Of a stretch of DNA of 64,000 nt, positions 25,058-35,000 are shown piece after piece. The position numbers and the translations under genes were made by a program. This DNA comes from Psychromarinibacter sp048262455 (GTDB lineage: Bacteria > Pseudomonadota > Alphaproteobacteria > Rhodobacterales > Rhodobacteraceae), in NCBI GenBank assembly GCA_048262455.1, contig JBLXFD010000010.1, positions 1 through 64,000 on the forward strand. Reading direction: 5' to 3'. How positions within the stretch are numbered: the first letter of the stretch is position 1; each line of letters begins with the position of its first letter. The notes under the pieces are model-generated. The model did not search any database, had not been told where the DNA came from, and worked only from the letters and a program-made list of their open reading frames with translations.

Positions 25058-25954
25058 CTAAGGCGCGATGAAGGTCACGTCTTCCATCCGCTCGATCCGC
25101 TCCACGTCGGCCTCGTAGTTCTCCGACACCTCCTCGACCAGGTCCGGGGTCCAGTCCGGCAGGTCGATCTCCTCCTCCAGCCCGTCGTCCAACGCGTACT
25201 TGTCCACGAAGGCGGCGATGGCGCGGTGGCGGTGGCTTTCGCCAAGCGCGGGGCTGGTGGCGAAGTAGGCCTGCATCTTCTCGAACCCCTCCTCGCGCAT
25301 GATCGTCTTCAGCACGTCGTTGTCGGCGCGGAACGGGTAGTCGGCCTCGGTCCCGGTGATCTCGCGCAGCACCTGCGGCCAGATCAGCGGGGTGTCCTCG
25401 TTGCACCAGACCACGATGCGGCTGTCGGGGTTGTTCTTGCGGATCCGCTCCACCACGCTGCTCCAGCGCATCTTCAGCGGGTCGGTGCCGTTCACGAAGG
25501 TCTCGAAGGCGGGCATGTTCTTCTGGCGCATGGCGGCCGGCAGGTAGCTGGCGGGGTTGCGGATGGCGAAGAAGAACTCGCAGGGGTTCTCGGGGAACAG
25601 GTAGCGCAGCCACATCGACCGGAACCCGGCCTTCGAATAAAGCTGCGTGTGCTCGAACACCCCCTGCGGCGGGGTCAGGTAGTCCTGGTCGCCCAGGATC
25701 ACCCGCTCGGCCGGGTAGCCTTTCAGGATGGTCTCGTAGAGCGCCAGCTGCTCGTTCTCGGGGATCGGATCGCCATGGTGCTTGTACAGCGCCTCCATCA
25801 CCTCGCGCCGGTAGGTGCGCGGGCGCGGGACGATGACCTTGCGGTCCTGCAGTTCCTTGCCGTTCTGAAGCAGCGAGCGCATCAGCAGGTCGTCGTCGGT
25901 GCAATGCACCCCGAGGTGATAGACGAAGGTGACCGGCGGGTTTCCGAACTTCAT
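25058..25954 (-). CDS. Sulfotransferase-like protein of unknown function
   Basis: 298 residues. VTFVYHLGVHCTDDDLLMRSLL (about 8-29) aligns by eye with the 5'-phosphosulfate loop of sulfotransferases (hIGxxKTGTTxL). The lysine is a cysteine and TGTT is replaced by the acidic TDDD. ECEFFFAIRNPASYLPA-type sequence (about 120-134) resembles the 3'-phosphate motif (RNPxxR). The C-terminus is strongly acidic (LEEEIDLPDWTPDLVEEVSENYEADVERIERMEDV). I infer a sulfotransferase fold that may no longer bind PAPS. It sits 82 bp behind the 757-residue glycosyltransferase on the same strand, so it is probably part of that glycan cluster. Confidence 0.6.
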   Translation of the reverse strand: MKFGNPPVTFVYHLGVHCTDDDLLMRSLLQNGKELQDRKVIVPRPRTYRREVMEALYKHHGDPIPENEQLALYETILKGYPAERVILGDQDYLTPPQGVFEHTQLYSKAGFRSMWLRYLFPENPCEFFFAIRNPASYLPAAMRQKNMPAFETFVNGTDPLKMRWSSVVERIRKNNPDSRIVVWCNEDTPLIWPQVLREITGTEADYPFRADNDVLKTIMREEGFEKMQAYFATSPALGESHRHRAIAAFVDKYALDDGLEEEIDLPDWTPDLVEEVSENYEADVERIERMEDVTFIAP

Positions 25955-26036
25955 GGAGATCCTTCCGAATGCGCGGCGCAGGGGTCTGCGCCGGGGTGGA
26001 AATACAGCGGCGCCGCCAGCGGCGCAACCGAGGGGG

Positions 26037-28310
26037 TCATTGCAGCTGCCGCCCCTTGGGGGGCGGGCAGTCGAAGAAGTAATCCGGCGGCAGGTCCGGC
26101 GCGAGCGCCTCGTCGGGCACCACGGCGGGGCCGTTGAGAAAGACGTTCAGCCCGAAGAACCGGTGCCGCTGTGACATCCGCTTCATCCGCTCCGAGGTGA
26201 TCGAGGCGTAGAGCGCGGCGTAATCCTCGTCCCCGGCCAGCTCGGCGATCACCTCGCGGTGGCGCGCGACGCTGCGGGCATGGGCGGCGGCGATCTCGGG
26301 GTCGGCCATCAGCTCGGCGATCGCCGCACGCAGGCGGGCGGCGTGGCGGCCGATCGACAGGTCCGGCTCGGCGTTGTTGTTCATGCGGAACCAGTAACCC
26401 TCGCGCTGGTCGTGCGCCACGTGGTTCACCCGGCCGCGCCGGCGCTTGACCATGTAGCTTTCCGCCGACCGCACCGAGTAGTGGTTCAGCGTCACCAGGT
26501 CGTAGCCGTAGCTGTCCATCCGGCTGCGCCAGCCGGCGTGCAGGTAGACCTCGGGCATCGGCTTGCCGGAGCCGTTGACCCAGCGCAGCTCGTCCATCGC
26601 CTCGGGGTTCAGGTCGCGCGGGCGGTGCACCCCCAGCCGGCCGAACAGGCCCTGGTTGCGGTAGAGCGTCTTCATCCCCCAGGCCTGGTGCGGCCGGCGG
26701 ATCACCTTCGGCGCGCAGCGGGTGAACTGCTCTGTCACCGGCCGGTCCTCGAACCGGTCGATGCCGTCGTTGCCGAACAGCCGCCAGGTCAGCGAGATGG
26801 CATTGGCCCCCTCGGTCGCGGCATAGAGATCCTTCAGCGTGCCGTCGCCGCAGTGGATGTTGACGAACTCGTCCACGTCGATCGGCAGGATCCACCCGGC
26901 GCCGCGCACCAGGTCTTCCTCCGCCGCCGCGGTCAGCGCCGCGCGCTGGGGCTTGCCGCCCACGTCCTTGACCGGGTTCTCGCGGTGCACCAGCAGGCCC
27001 CGGGCCGCCAGCAGGTCGAGCATCTCGTCGGTGCCGTCGTCGCAGTCGTTGGAATAGACCACGAAGTCATCCACCCCGATCGACCGGTGATGCGCCAGCC
27101 ATTCCAGGATGAACGGCCCCTCGTTCTTCATGCAGGTCACCACCACCGTCCGCTCGGAGGGCGGCGGCGGCAGGCGGGTTGGCAGCGGCTCTCCGGCCCG
27201 GCGCCGGGGCGGCAGGATCGGGTTGCCCGCCAGCGGGCCGGTCGCGCGGTCCACCAGCGCGGGGTCGGCGTCCAGCCGTTCGCGCACCACCAGCTCGCGC
27301 CCCTCGGAGCGGTCGAAGACCAGCGTCATGCAGCGCAGGTGCGACAGCCCCTGCGCCCGCACCGGCCGCAGCCCGTCCACCCCCGACTGCAGCCACAGGT
27401 GCTGCGGCCGGCAGCGGCCCGGCGTCACCACCCAGCGGCGTTCCACCGGGATCGGCGGCACGGCGCGGCAGACGTGGTCGGCAAGGGCCGGCGCGCTGTC
27501 CTTGCGGATGCGCCAGGCGAATCCGGCCTCGCCCGGCAGCGTCACCAGCCCCTCGGGGCTTTGCCGCGCCACCTCGAAGACATTCGGGTCCTCGCGCGGG
27601 TCCAGCAGCTCGCAGCAATCCAGCGCCAGCACGCCTGAGGCGCGCGACAGGAAGCGCCAGCGCAGCGCGTCGTGCAGCATCGGCTCGTCCAGCGGCGCCA
27701 GCCAAGGGTCGGGCGCGGCCTCGGCGTTCCAGCGGCGCGGGGCGGTGGCGGGATCGCCGAAGGCGGGGGTGTCCGGCCGGCCCAGCGGCAGCGGGGCACT
27801 GACCAGCACCAGCCGGTGCAGGCCCTCGATCCCGCGCGCAAGGGGCTCCAGCGCCGCCGCGAAAGCCTCGCGTTCCGGGCCGGGCGCGCCGCGGTCGAGG
27901 ATCAGCGCCGCCTCGGCCCCGTGATGGGCCACGTGGTAGCGCAGCCAATCCGCCACCGCCTCCGGCGGCTCGCGGTGACGCTGGGCGCACAGGGTGTCGC
28001 GCCCCTCGAACAGCTCCGGCTCGGGCGCCCGGGTGGCGACCTCCAGCGGCCCCTCCAGCGAGGCCAGCACCACCGGCCCCTGCCCCGCGCCCGCCGCCGC
28101 CGTCACCACCGCGCGCCCGGCGGCCTCTGCCACGCCGCGCACCTCGGCCTCGCCGCCGGCCGCCTCGCTGAGCGTCCCGGCCTCGGTGCCGCGGCCCAGC
28201 CACAGCCGCAGGGTGCTGCCCAGCGGTGTCGGCCAGCGCAGCGCCTCGATCAAGGTGATGCCGCCGTGGGTCTGGCTGCCCAGCTCGCGCCGAAGGAACA
28301 TCTCAGTCAT
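26037..28310 (-). CDS. Glycosyltransferase with a degenerate and an intact Glyco_tranf_2_4 domain
   Basis: 757 residues. The C-terminal half (about 385-740) is a GT-A glycosyltransferase of the Glyco_tranf_2_4 type: VVVTCMKNEGPFILEWLAHHR at the start and LPIDVDEFVNIH (DVD metal site, near residue 477). The family block WVNGSGKPMPEVYLHAGWRS, the LNHYSVRSAESYMVKRRRGRVNH motif and the terminal ITSERMKR follow. The N-terminal 390 residues look like a decayed copy of the same fold: REPPEAVADWLRYHVAHHGAEAALILDRG matches the start, and LALDCCELLDP stands where DVDEF should be, so it probably cannot bind metal. It overlaps the upstream glycosyltransferase stop by eight bases, so it is in an operon. 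Donor and acceptor unknown. Confidence 0.8.
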   Translation of the reverse strand: MTEMFLRRELGSQTHGGITLIEALRWPTPLGSTLRLWLGRGTEAGTLSEAAGGEAEVRGVAEAAGRAVVTAAAGAGQGPVVLASLEGPLEVATRAPEPELFEGRDTLCAQRHREPPEAVADWLRYHVAHHGAEAALILDRGAPGPEREAFAAALEPLARGIEGLHRLVLVSAPLPLGRPDTPAFGDPATAPRRWNAEAAPDPWLAPLDEPMLHDALRWRFLSRASGVLALDCCELLDPREDPNVFEVARQSPEGLVTLPGEAGFAWRIRKDSAPALADHVCRAVPPIPVERRWVVTPGRCRPQHLWLQSGVDGLRPVRAQGLSHLRCMTLVFDRSEGRELVVRERLDADPALVDRATGPLAGNPILPPRRRAGEPLPTRLPPPPSERTVVVTCMKNEGPFILEWLAHHRSIGVDDFVVYSNDCDDGTDEMLDLLAARGLLVHRENPVKDVGGKPQRAALTAAAEEDLVRGAGWILPIDVDEFVNIHCGDGTLKDLYAATEGANAISLTWRLFGNDGIDRFEDRPVTEQFTRCAPKVIRRPHQAWGMKTLYRNQGLFGRLGVHRPRDLNPEAMDELRWVNGSGKPMPEVYLHAGWRSRMDSYGYDLVTLNHYSVRSAESYMVKRRRGRVNHVAHDQREGYWFRMNNNAEPDLSIGRHAARLRAAIAELMADPEIAAAHARSVARHREVIAELAGDEDYAALYASITSERMKRMSQRHRFFGLNVFLNGPAVVPDEALAPDLPPDYFFDCPPPKGRQLQ

Positions 28311-29376
28311 CGCCCGCCCTCTCCTGTTCCCCGGCCCCGCTTCCCGCCTGCGCCGGCCCCGCCCGGAACCGCGCGATCAGGTCCGTCACGTCCGCCGCCG
28401 GCAAAGGCGTGCTGCCCGCCGCCAGCAGCAGCCGGCCGTAAAGCTTCAGCTCCGCCTCGTCCCGCAGCAGCGCCTCGAACCGCGCGTGGTGGTGCGCGTG
28501 GGCGGCGGCGTGCAAGTCGGCAAAGCCGGGCAGCGCCATGATCTCTTCAAGGCAGGCGCGGGTGCCATCACCGAGGTGCGAGATCGAGGTATCCTCGACG
28601 CAGTTGAAGTTCCGCTCCACCCAGTACATCAGGTCGATCGCCTTGCCCTGCCGGTTCGGCAGCCCGCGCTGGCGCTTCAGCAGGAAGCTCTGGGCACTGC
28701 GCAGCGAGTAGTGGTTCAGCTGCACCAGGTCGCTGGCCTCCTCCATCCCGAACAGGGTGATCCGCGCCTCGGCATTGGCGAACCACTCCGGCATCGGCCG
28801 GCCCGAGCCGTCGACCCAGCGCGCCGCCGTGCCCGGGCGCACCCGGGGCCGGTGCACGCCGATCTGCCCGAAGGGGCCATGGCGGCGGAACAGCGTCTTG
28901 AACTGGCGCGAGCCCACCGGGTAGTCGCAGCCCGGCGGCGCCGCGCGGGTGAAGGCGGCGGTGGTCGGCGCCTCGGTCAGCCGCCGCGCGCCGGCATGGC
29001 CGAACAGCCGCCACGGCAGCACCACCGCGTCCGCCTCGGGCACCCGCGCCACCAGGTCGCCCAGCGTCTTCAGGGGCGCGCGCAGGTTGATGAACTCGTC
29101 GCTGTCGATGGTCACCACCCAGTCCGCGGCCTTGCGCAGATCGTGCCGCCAGCCGGCGCGCAATGCGGTCCACTGCACCGACTTGCCGGGCCGCACCTCG
29201 TTGCGCAGGTGCACCACGCCCATGGACGCCAGCAGGTCCAGCATCGCGTCGGTGCCGTCGCTGCAGTCGTTGGAGAACAAAAGGAAATCGGTCACGCCGA
29301 TGGCGCGGTGGTGCGCGACCCATTCGGCCAGGTGTGGCCCCTCGTCGCGCAGCGCCGAGATCAGCAGAACCCTCAC
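28303..29376 (-). CDS. Family 2 (Glyco_tranf_2_4-type) glycosyltransferase
   Basis: About 357 residues from the GTG at 29376, which gives the family-like start VRVLLISALRDEGPHLAEWVAHHRAIGVTDFLLFSNDCSDGT. The metal site is VVTIDSDEFINL. The blocks WVDGSGRPMPEWF and LNHYSLRSAQSFLLKRQRGL are as in its neighbours. An upstream TTG at 29472 would add 32 unlike residues without a good ribosome binding site. It is the first gene of a tail-to-head operon with the 757-residue protein and the sulfotransferase-like gene. Sugar and acceptor are unknown. Confidence 0.85.
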   Translation of the reverse strand: MRVLLISALRDEGPHLAEWVAHHRAIGVTDFLLFSNDCSDGTDAMLDLLASMGVVHLRNEVRPGKSVQWTALRAGWRHDLRKAADWVVTIDSDEFINLRAPLKTLGDLVARVPEADAVVLPWRLFGHAGARRLTEAPTTAAFTRAAPPGCDYPVGSRQFKTLFRRHGPFGQIGVHRPRVRPGTAARWVDGSGRPMPEWFANAEARITLFGMEEASDLVQLNHYSLRSAQSFLLKRQRGLPNRQGKAIDLMYWVERNFNCVEDTSISHLGDGTRACLEEIMALPGFADLHAAAHAHHHARFEALLRDEAELKLYGRLLLAAGSTPLPAADVTDLIARFRAGPAQAGSGAGEQERAGDD

Positions 29377-29730
29377 GGGGCCTGTTCCGTCATGAAATCG
29401 CCTGTCATAAATGTAGCGCCCTTTTTCGGCGCCATCCGTTTCTTGCTCGATTGCCCTGTTCGTTCCACGCAATTATGCCCAGAATAAGGAAGCTGTGGAC
29501 AGATCGCCCCGCAGCGCGTCGTCGTTGCCGATCCGTCACCCGTGCCGGCGGGAACGGCCCGCCGCGGCGGGCGCCCCCGCAAAGCCAAGGTTCGGTCAAA
29601 CCCGCGGCCATTTTTCCGGGCCATCTAGCCGGGCCGGGATGCCGCAAGGCCGGGGCGCGCTACAACAGGATCGGCAGGACAACTGCCGGGGTGCCAGAGC
29701 ACCGGGCAGAAGAGAATACAGGATCGACCC
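29377..29730. other. 354-bp divergent intergenic region
   Basis: Separates the glycosyltransferase operon (minus) from the serine-less hydrolase-like gene (plus), so it must contain promoters for both. The part at 29390-29500 is lower in GC than its surroundings (for example CATAAATGTAGCGCCC and CAATTATGCCCAGAATAAGG), fitting promoter DNA. No clear -35/-10 pair or operator is visible. Just before 29731 there is an AGGA ribosome binding site. Confidence 0.5.
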
Positions 29731-30675
29731 ATGTCAGACGCCGCGACCATGAACAAAGCCGCCAGCCCCGACGAGATGCTGGACGGCCTGAAATCAGAGA
29801 TCGGCGCCGAGGGGTTCCAGCACCTGCTGGACGACGTGCATTCCGTCAGCTTCATCGCCCGCGGGCCGAAGCTGCTGGTGACCTTCGAGCGGATCCAGGA
29901 CACGCTGAACAGCTCTGAAAACGGGCTGCCGCTGGGGCTGGATTTCGCCGAGGACAAGAACTGGTCGGTGCTGCATTTCGCCGCCAACGGCGAGACCTGG
30001 TTCCGCAGCGAGGCGGTCTATGCCTTCCTCGACGACCTGGTGGATGACGCGTTTTTCGAGGAATTCGACCAGGTTACCTTCTTCGGCGCCGGCATGGGCG
30101 GCTACGCGGCCGCCGCTTTTTCGGTGGTGGCGCCCGGGGCCACGGTCATGGCGATCTCGCCGCAGGCCACGCTGGACGTGGACCGCGCGGGATGGGACCG
30201 CCGCTTTCCCGCCGCGCGGCGGCTGAACTTCACCGAGCGTTACGGCTACGCCCCCGACATGCTGGAGGGCGCCGCCGCCGCGTTCATCCTGTACGACCCG
30301 CTGGAGCCGATGGATTCGGTGCACGCCAGCCTGTTTCGCGGCCCCAATGTCACCCACTTGAAGGCCCGCCACCTGAACGACGTGGCCCGCTCGCTGCGCG
30401 AGATGGACCTGCTGCACCGGCTGGTGGAGGAAGCGGCCGAGGGGCGCCTGACGACCGAGGGCTTCTACGCGATGCTGCGCGGGCGCCGCAATCACTCGCG
30501 CTACCTGCGCAACGTGCTGTACCACCTCGACGAATTGCAGCGGCCTTACCTGATGGCGATGTACTGCAGCCACGTGCTGAGCCGGATGAACGCCCCAGCC
30601 TTCAAGCGACGCCTGAAGGTCGCGCGGCAAGCACTTGACGATACGGGGCAAACGCCGGATTGGCTGACGGAGTGA
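29731..30675 (+). CDS. Alpha/beta-hydrolase-like protein lacking the nucleophile (possible pseudoenzyme)
   Basis: 314 residues. The core FDQVTFFGAGMGGYAAAAFSVVAPGATVMAISPQATLDVD matches the last domain of the 1054-residue fusion at 32.0 kb (FDEVLFYGASMGGFGALVYS...LAIAPQSTLD) almost position by position. There the nucleophile-elbow serine of GASMGG is present; here it is glycine (GAGMGG). The protein begins with a short helical segment and ends in a helical region with NELxRY-like sequence (RRNHSRYLRNVLYHLDELQRPYLMAMY). Relatives are sometimes labelled phosphoadenosine phosphosulfate reductase in automatic annotation; I see no basis for that here. It may bind rather than cleave a glycan or acyl group. 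Confidence 0.7.
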   Translation: MSDAATMNKAASPDEMLDGLKSEIGAEGFQHLLDDVHSVSFIARGPKLLVTFERIQDTLNSSENGLPLGLDFAEDKNWSVLHFAANGETWFRSEAVYAFLDDLVDDAFFEEFDQVTFFGAGMGGYAAAAFSVVAPGATVMAISPQATLDVDRAGWDRRFPAARRLNFTERYGYAPDMLEGAAAAFILYDPLEPMDSVHASLFRGPNVTHLKARHLNDVARSLREMDLLHRLVEEAAEGRLTTEGFYAMLRGRRNHSRYLRNVLYHLDELQRPYLMAMYCSHVLSRMNAPAFKRRLKVARQALDDTGQTPDWLTE

Positions 30676-30795
30676 GGCGGTTCAGGCAGGCGACCGGCCA
30701 AGCCGGGCAGCGCCGGTCCGGGGGATGGCGCTGCAACGGGTGAGCAAGGCGGTTTGCCAAGCCCCTCTTTCGAGGACTTCCGCATAACCATAACC

Positions 30796-30862
30796 AAAGC
30801 GCCAGCCCGCGGGACGGGCCGGCGCTCGCCCGGCGCCTTCGGCGCTATTCGGGCTGGGCCAG
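30796..30862 (+). repeat. Diverged single copy of the two-hairpin repeat
   Basis: AGCGCCAGCCCG/CGGGCCGGCGCT forms hairpin 1 and GCCCGGCGCC/GGCG...CGGGCTGGGC hairpin 2, the same order as in the arrays at 24.6 and 35.3 kb, but without the upstream CTTTAT half. It lies between two converging genes (stops at 30675 and 30875), where it could end transcription. Confidence 0.65.
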
Positions 30863-30874
30863 TTCTGGCGGGGC

Positions 30875-31996
30875 CTACCCCGCCAGCAGTTCCGGCACCC
30901 GGGCCACCCGCTCGAACACGTCCTCGGGGATCAGGTGCGGGCCCTCGGTGAAGATCTGCCGGTTCAGCAGGTTCAGGTGCCGCGAGATCAGGCGCATGCG
31001 CTCCGACGTGATTTCACCGTAAAACGCCGCCGTATCAGGCCGCTCCAGCAACTGCGCGATCTTTGCCCGGTGCATGGCCACCGCCGCCTCGTGCCGTTCC
31101 GCCACCCCGGGCAGCGCCAGCAGGCTGTCGCGCTCTGCCTTGGTGCGCGGCAGGTGCCGGCGAATGGAACGGTCGGCCTCCATGTTGAAGTTCATCCGCA
31201 GCCAGTAGGCCAGCCCCTGGTCGCGGTCCACGTGGTTCACCCGCCCCCGGTCGCGCTTGACCACGAAGCTTTCCGCCGAGCGCACCGCGTAGTGGTTCAG
31301 CGTCACCAGGTCGTAGCCCGCCGAATGCGTGCCGAAACGCCAGCCGTCCCCAACGAACTTGGTCAGCACCGGCCGCCCGCAGCCGTCGACCCAGCGGGTC
31401 TGCGCGGTGGCGCCCCGGCCGGGATCGATGGGCCGGTGCACCCCCAGCCGCTTGAACCGCCCGCAGGGCCACTTGCCACAGCGGGTGTTGAACAGGGTCT
31501 TGACCGCCCAGGCCTGCACCGGGCTGGGGCAGAAGGTGGGGGCGCAGCGTTCGAACTGCTCCATTACCAGCCCGTCCCGGTACTCCGTCACGTCCGACGA
31601 ACCGAACAGCCGCCACTGCATCGAGATGGCGTCCACCGGCCCCGTCGCCTGCCAAAGCGCCTCCAGCGTGCCGTCGCCGGCGTGGATGTTCACGAACTCG
31701 TCCACGTCCGCGACCATGATCCACTCTGCATCCGCCACCTGCGGCAGGTCGTTGGCGTAGTGCAGCGCCCCCTTCTGGGGGTTCATCCCGCCCTCCATCT
31801 CGAGGTAGGGGTTGTCCATCCGCGTCAGCACGCCGTTGGCGGCCAGCGCGTCCAGCAGCTCCACCGTGCCGTCGTCGCAGTCGTTGGTGAAGACCAGGAA
31901 ATCGTCGAACCCGACCGCCCGGTGATGCGCCACCCATTCCAGGATGAAGGGCGCCTCGTTCTTCATGCAGGTGATGATGAGCCTGTTGTCCGCCAT
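30875..31996 (-). CDS. Family 2 (Glyco_tranf_2_4-type) glycosyltransferase
   Basis: 373 residues, a single-domain member: LIITCMKNEAPFILEWVAHHRAVGFDDFLVFTNDCDDGT (residues 5-43), IMVADVDEFVNIHAGDGTLEALW with the DVD metal site (about 92-114), RWVDGCGRPV, LNHYAVRSAESFVVKRDRGRVNHVDRDQGLAYW and the terminal ITSERMRLI. It is the closest by eye to the intact half of the 757-residue protein. It lies directly behind the three-domain 1054-residue gene (4 bp between stop and start), so the two are very likely cotranscribed and act on the same glycan. Confidence 0.87.
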   Translation of the reverse strand: MADNRLIITCMKNEAPFILEWVAHHRAVGFDDFLVFTNDCDDGTVELLDALAANGVLTRMDNPYLEMEGGMNPQKGALHYANDLPQVADAEWIMVADVDEFVNIHAGDGTLEALWQATGPVDAISMQWRLFGSSDVTEYRDGLVMEQFERCAPTFCPSPVQAWAVKTLFNTRCGKWPCGRFKRLGVHRPIDPGRGATAQTRWVDGCGRPVLTKFVGDGWRFGTHSAGYDLVTLNHYAVRSAESFVVKRDRGRVNHVDRDQGLAYWLRMNFNMEADRSIRRHLPRTKAERDSLLALPGVAERHEAAVAMHRAKIAQLLERPDTAAFYGEITSERMRLISRHLNLLNRQIFTEGPHLIPEDVFERVARVPELLAG

Positions 31997-32000
31997 GCCG

Positions 32001-35000
32001 CTACTCCGCCGCCTGTTTCGCCTGGCCCGCCAGCTGCTCTTCCAGCCGGCGCTTGGTGGCCTTGATGTTGCCGGCGTCGCGGCGGGCCAGCGTGTATTCG
32101 CAGACCCGGATCGCCGACCTCAGCTTGCCGCGCTGCTCGGCCTGCATCAGCAGGTCGTGCTGGTACCGAGGCAACTCGTTACGGGCGCGAAACAGCTTGT
32201 AGAACAGCGCCTTGTCCAGGGTTCCGCCGGCGGCGGCATAGAGGATCTGCTTCAGGATCCCCATGTTCGCGAAGGCATTTGGCAGCTGGTGGCCCATGAA
32301 GGGCGTGTGCAGCCAGGTGACATTGTCGCCGCGGATCCGGTCCACCTGCGCGTGGTCGGGGGCAAAGTAGGGATCGGCAATGACGAACACCTCGCCCGCC
32401 GCCCCGCCCTGCACCGCCGCCGCGGCGTCGGCGTAGGGCCCGTCCCAGTCCAGCCGCGCGGTCCAGCCCCAGCGGTCCTCGTCCGGCAGGATCCGCCGGT
32501 CCAGCGTCGATTGCGGGGCGATGGCCAGCACGTGGCTGCCCGGCGCGCACTGGCTGTAGACCAGCGCGCCGAAGCCGCCCATGGAGGCGCCGTAGAACAG
32601 TACCTCGTCGAACTGCTCGAAGAACCCCTGGTCGCGCAGCGCGTCGAAGGCCTCGTGCACGAAGTCCTTGCGGAACCAGTTGCGCTGCACCGCCATGACG
32701 CCGAGGACGGAACAGTTCATGTCCTCGGCGATCAGCCGGTAACCCCAAGGGAAACGCTGCTCGTCGGTCTTGACCACGCTGAGGTTGTCGAAGGTCACCA
32801 CCAGCCGCTTCGATCGCGGCACGAACATCAGCGCGTTTTCCTGCCCCTCCCACAGGAAGCCGCGGTTGCGCATGGCCATACGGCGGGCGTCGTTGAAGCG
32901 GTGGTGCAGCGGCGCGGTGGCGGCGCTTGGGGGCGGCACCACGTGTTTCAGCTGTCCCAGCGGCATCGCCGGGCGCATTTGCAGCGCCGGGTGGGCGGGA
33001 CCCTCGGCATCGGGGTCGCGGTTGGCCTCTTCCAGCGCCTCGGTGCTCTTGTCGATGAACAGCGCGTCGGGGCGATCCGGGCGCAGCAGGTCCTCGTATA
33101 GGTCGCGGTAGTCGTCCTGCGCCTTGAGGTGGGTGATCCGGGCGCGGTGCCAGTCCACCGCCTCGGCGTGCAGCTGCGCCAGCGCCGCGTCGGCCATGAA
33201 GCCGTCCAGCACCGGACGCATCAGCGCGTGGCGCGCGACGATGCGGTCGTCGGTTTCAGTCGCGTAGTTGCGGCGGGTCCAGTACTCGATCCCCTGGTCG
33301 TGCTCGGTATGGTTGATGCGCCCGCGCTCTCGCTTCACCAGGAAACTGTCGGCCGAGCGCAGGATGTAGTGGTTCAGCGTCGCCAGCCGGTAGCCCACCG
33401 ACCGCTTGGTGGACCGCCAGCCGTTGTTGGTCAGCAGCTGGTCCGGCATCGCCCGGCCGGAGCCGTTGACCCAGCGCACCTCGTCGGCCTCCTCCTCCTC
33501 GATCCCGAGGGGGCGGTGGACGCCGAGCCGGCGGTAGGGCGCGGACTTGTGGAACATCGACTTGAAGCCCCAGCCAAGCCGCGGCTTGGGGATGAATTCC
33601 GGGGCGCAGGCGGTGAACTGCTCGGTGACGGGGCGATCCTCGTAGGCCGCCACGTCCTTGTTTCCGAAGAACTTCCAAGTGAAGGAGACGACGTTGGGCC
33701 AGTTGCTGGCGCGCAGCAGGTCCTCGAACCTCCCCTCGCCCACGTGGATGTTGACGAACTCGTCCACGTCGATGGTCAGCACCCAGTCCGCCTCGGCATA
33801 GCAAGGCTGGTCCACCGCGTCCTTCAGCGCCTCGTGCTGCGGCTTCTTGCCCGAGGCCGGGTCCCACGGGTTGTCGCGGCGGGTGACGTGGCCGAGCGCC
33901 TGCAGCCGGTCCAGCATGGCGTTGGTATTGTCGGTGCAGTCGTTGGTGTAGACGAGGAAGTGCGTGGCGCCGATGCCGAGGTGGTAGGCGATCCATTCGA
34001 GGATGAAGGGCGCCTCGTTCTTCATCGAGGTGACGATCAGGATCTTGTCGTTGCGGATCGGCGTCTCGGGGTCCTTGAGCCAGCCGGTGATATTGCCGGT
34101 GCGCCCTTCCAGCCCGTCGATCATCGCCTGGTATTCCGGCGTCTGGCGCGAGGGCATCACCGGCATCTCCGCCAGCGCCTGCGGCGGCACCGGCACCACG
34201 TTGGGGTTGGTGGAAAGCGGGCCGTCGTCGTCGTCGTCGTCCTGCGCTTCGGGGGCCGCCTGGGCCTTTGCGGGCGCGGCCCCGGCGCGGCGGGCTGCGC
34301 GGCCCTCGGCCGCCTCGCGCTCTGCCTGCACGTGGGCCGGGGGCACGTCGGGGATCGGCGCCAGCATCGGGTCGATGCCGTGGCGCACCAGCGCGCGGCC
34401 AAGGAAACTGTCGGGCTGCGGCACGCCGCCCTCATGGGTGACGATGCGCCGGCGCACCCGGCGGTTCCACAGGTGCACGCCGTAGCAGGCGGGCGTCAGC
34501 TCCTCCTCGATGTGCATGCCGGGCGAAAGCAGCGCGCGGCGGCGCTTGAAGGAGATAGGAAAGAAGGCCTCCTGCGGCAGGACGTGCCGCATCTCGCCGG
34601 TTTCATTGAGGAAATGGGTCAGAGCGGCGGGGCCCCAGACGCCCCACTCCAGCTCTGACACATGGACCGGGGTGCCGGCGCGGGCCGCGGCCTCCAGCCG
34701 CTCCTTCTCGGCGGGGGCGGCCCAGGGGGCGATGGGATATTCGTCGCTGCACAGCTCGTTCAGCTTCGCCAGCGTCTTTGAGAAGCGCGGCAGTCCCAGC
34801 ACCGCGTTGCACACCAGCTTGCCCGGCTTTTCCCAGCCGAAGACCCACTGGTCGTGGAAGTCCCAGGGCCGCATGCACAGCATGTCTGCGTCCACCCAGA
34901 TCACGTTCTGCAGCTCGATCATCCGGTAGCGGAAGGCGTCGGCATGCACGGCGGGCGAGCCGGAGCGGGCGTGGCGGATGTAATTCTCGTTGGGAAAGAT

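Noticed and set aside
29731..30675. Phosphoadenosine phosphosulfate reductase
   Set aside because: No PAPS reductase motif or cysteine signature; the core matches a serine-less alpha/beta-hydrolase-like domain shared with the fusion protein at 32.0 kb.
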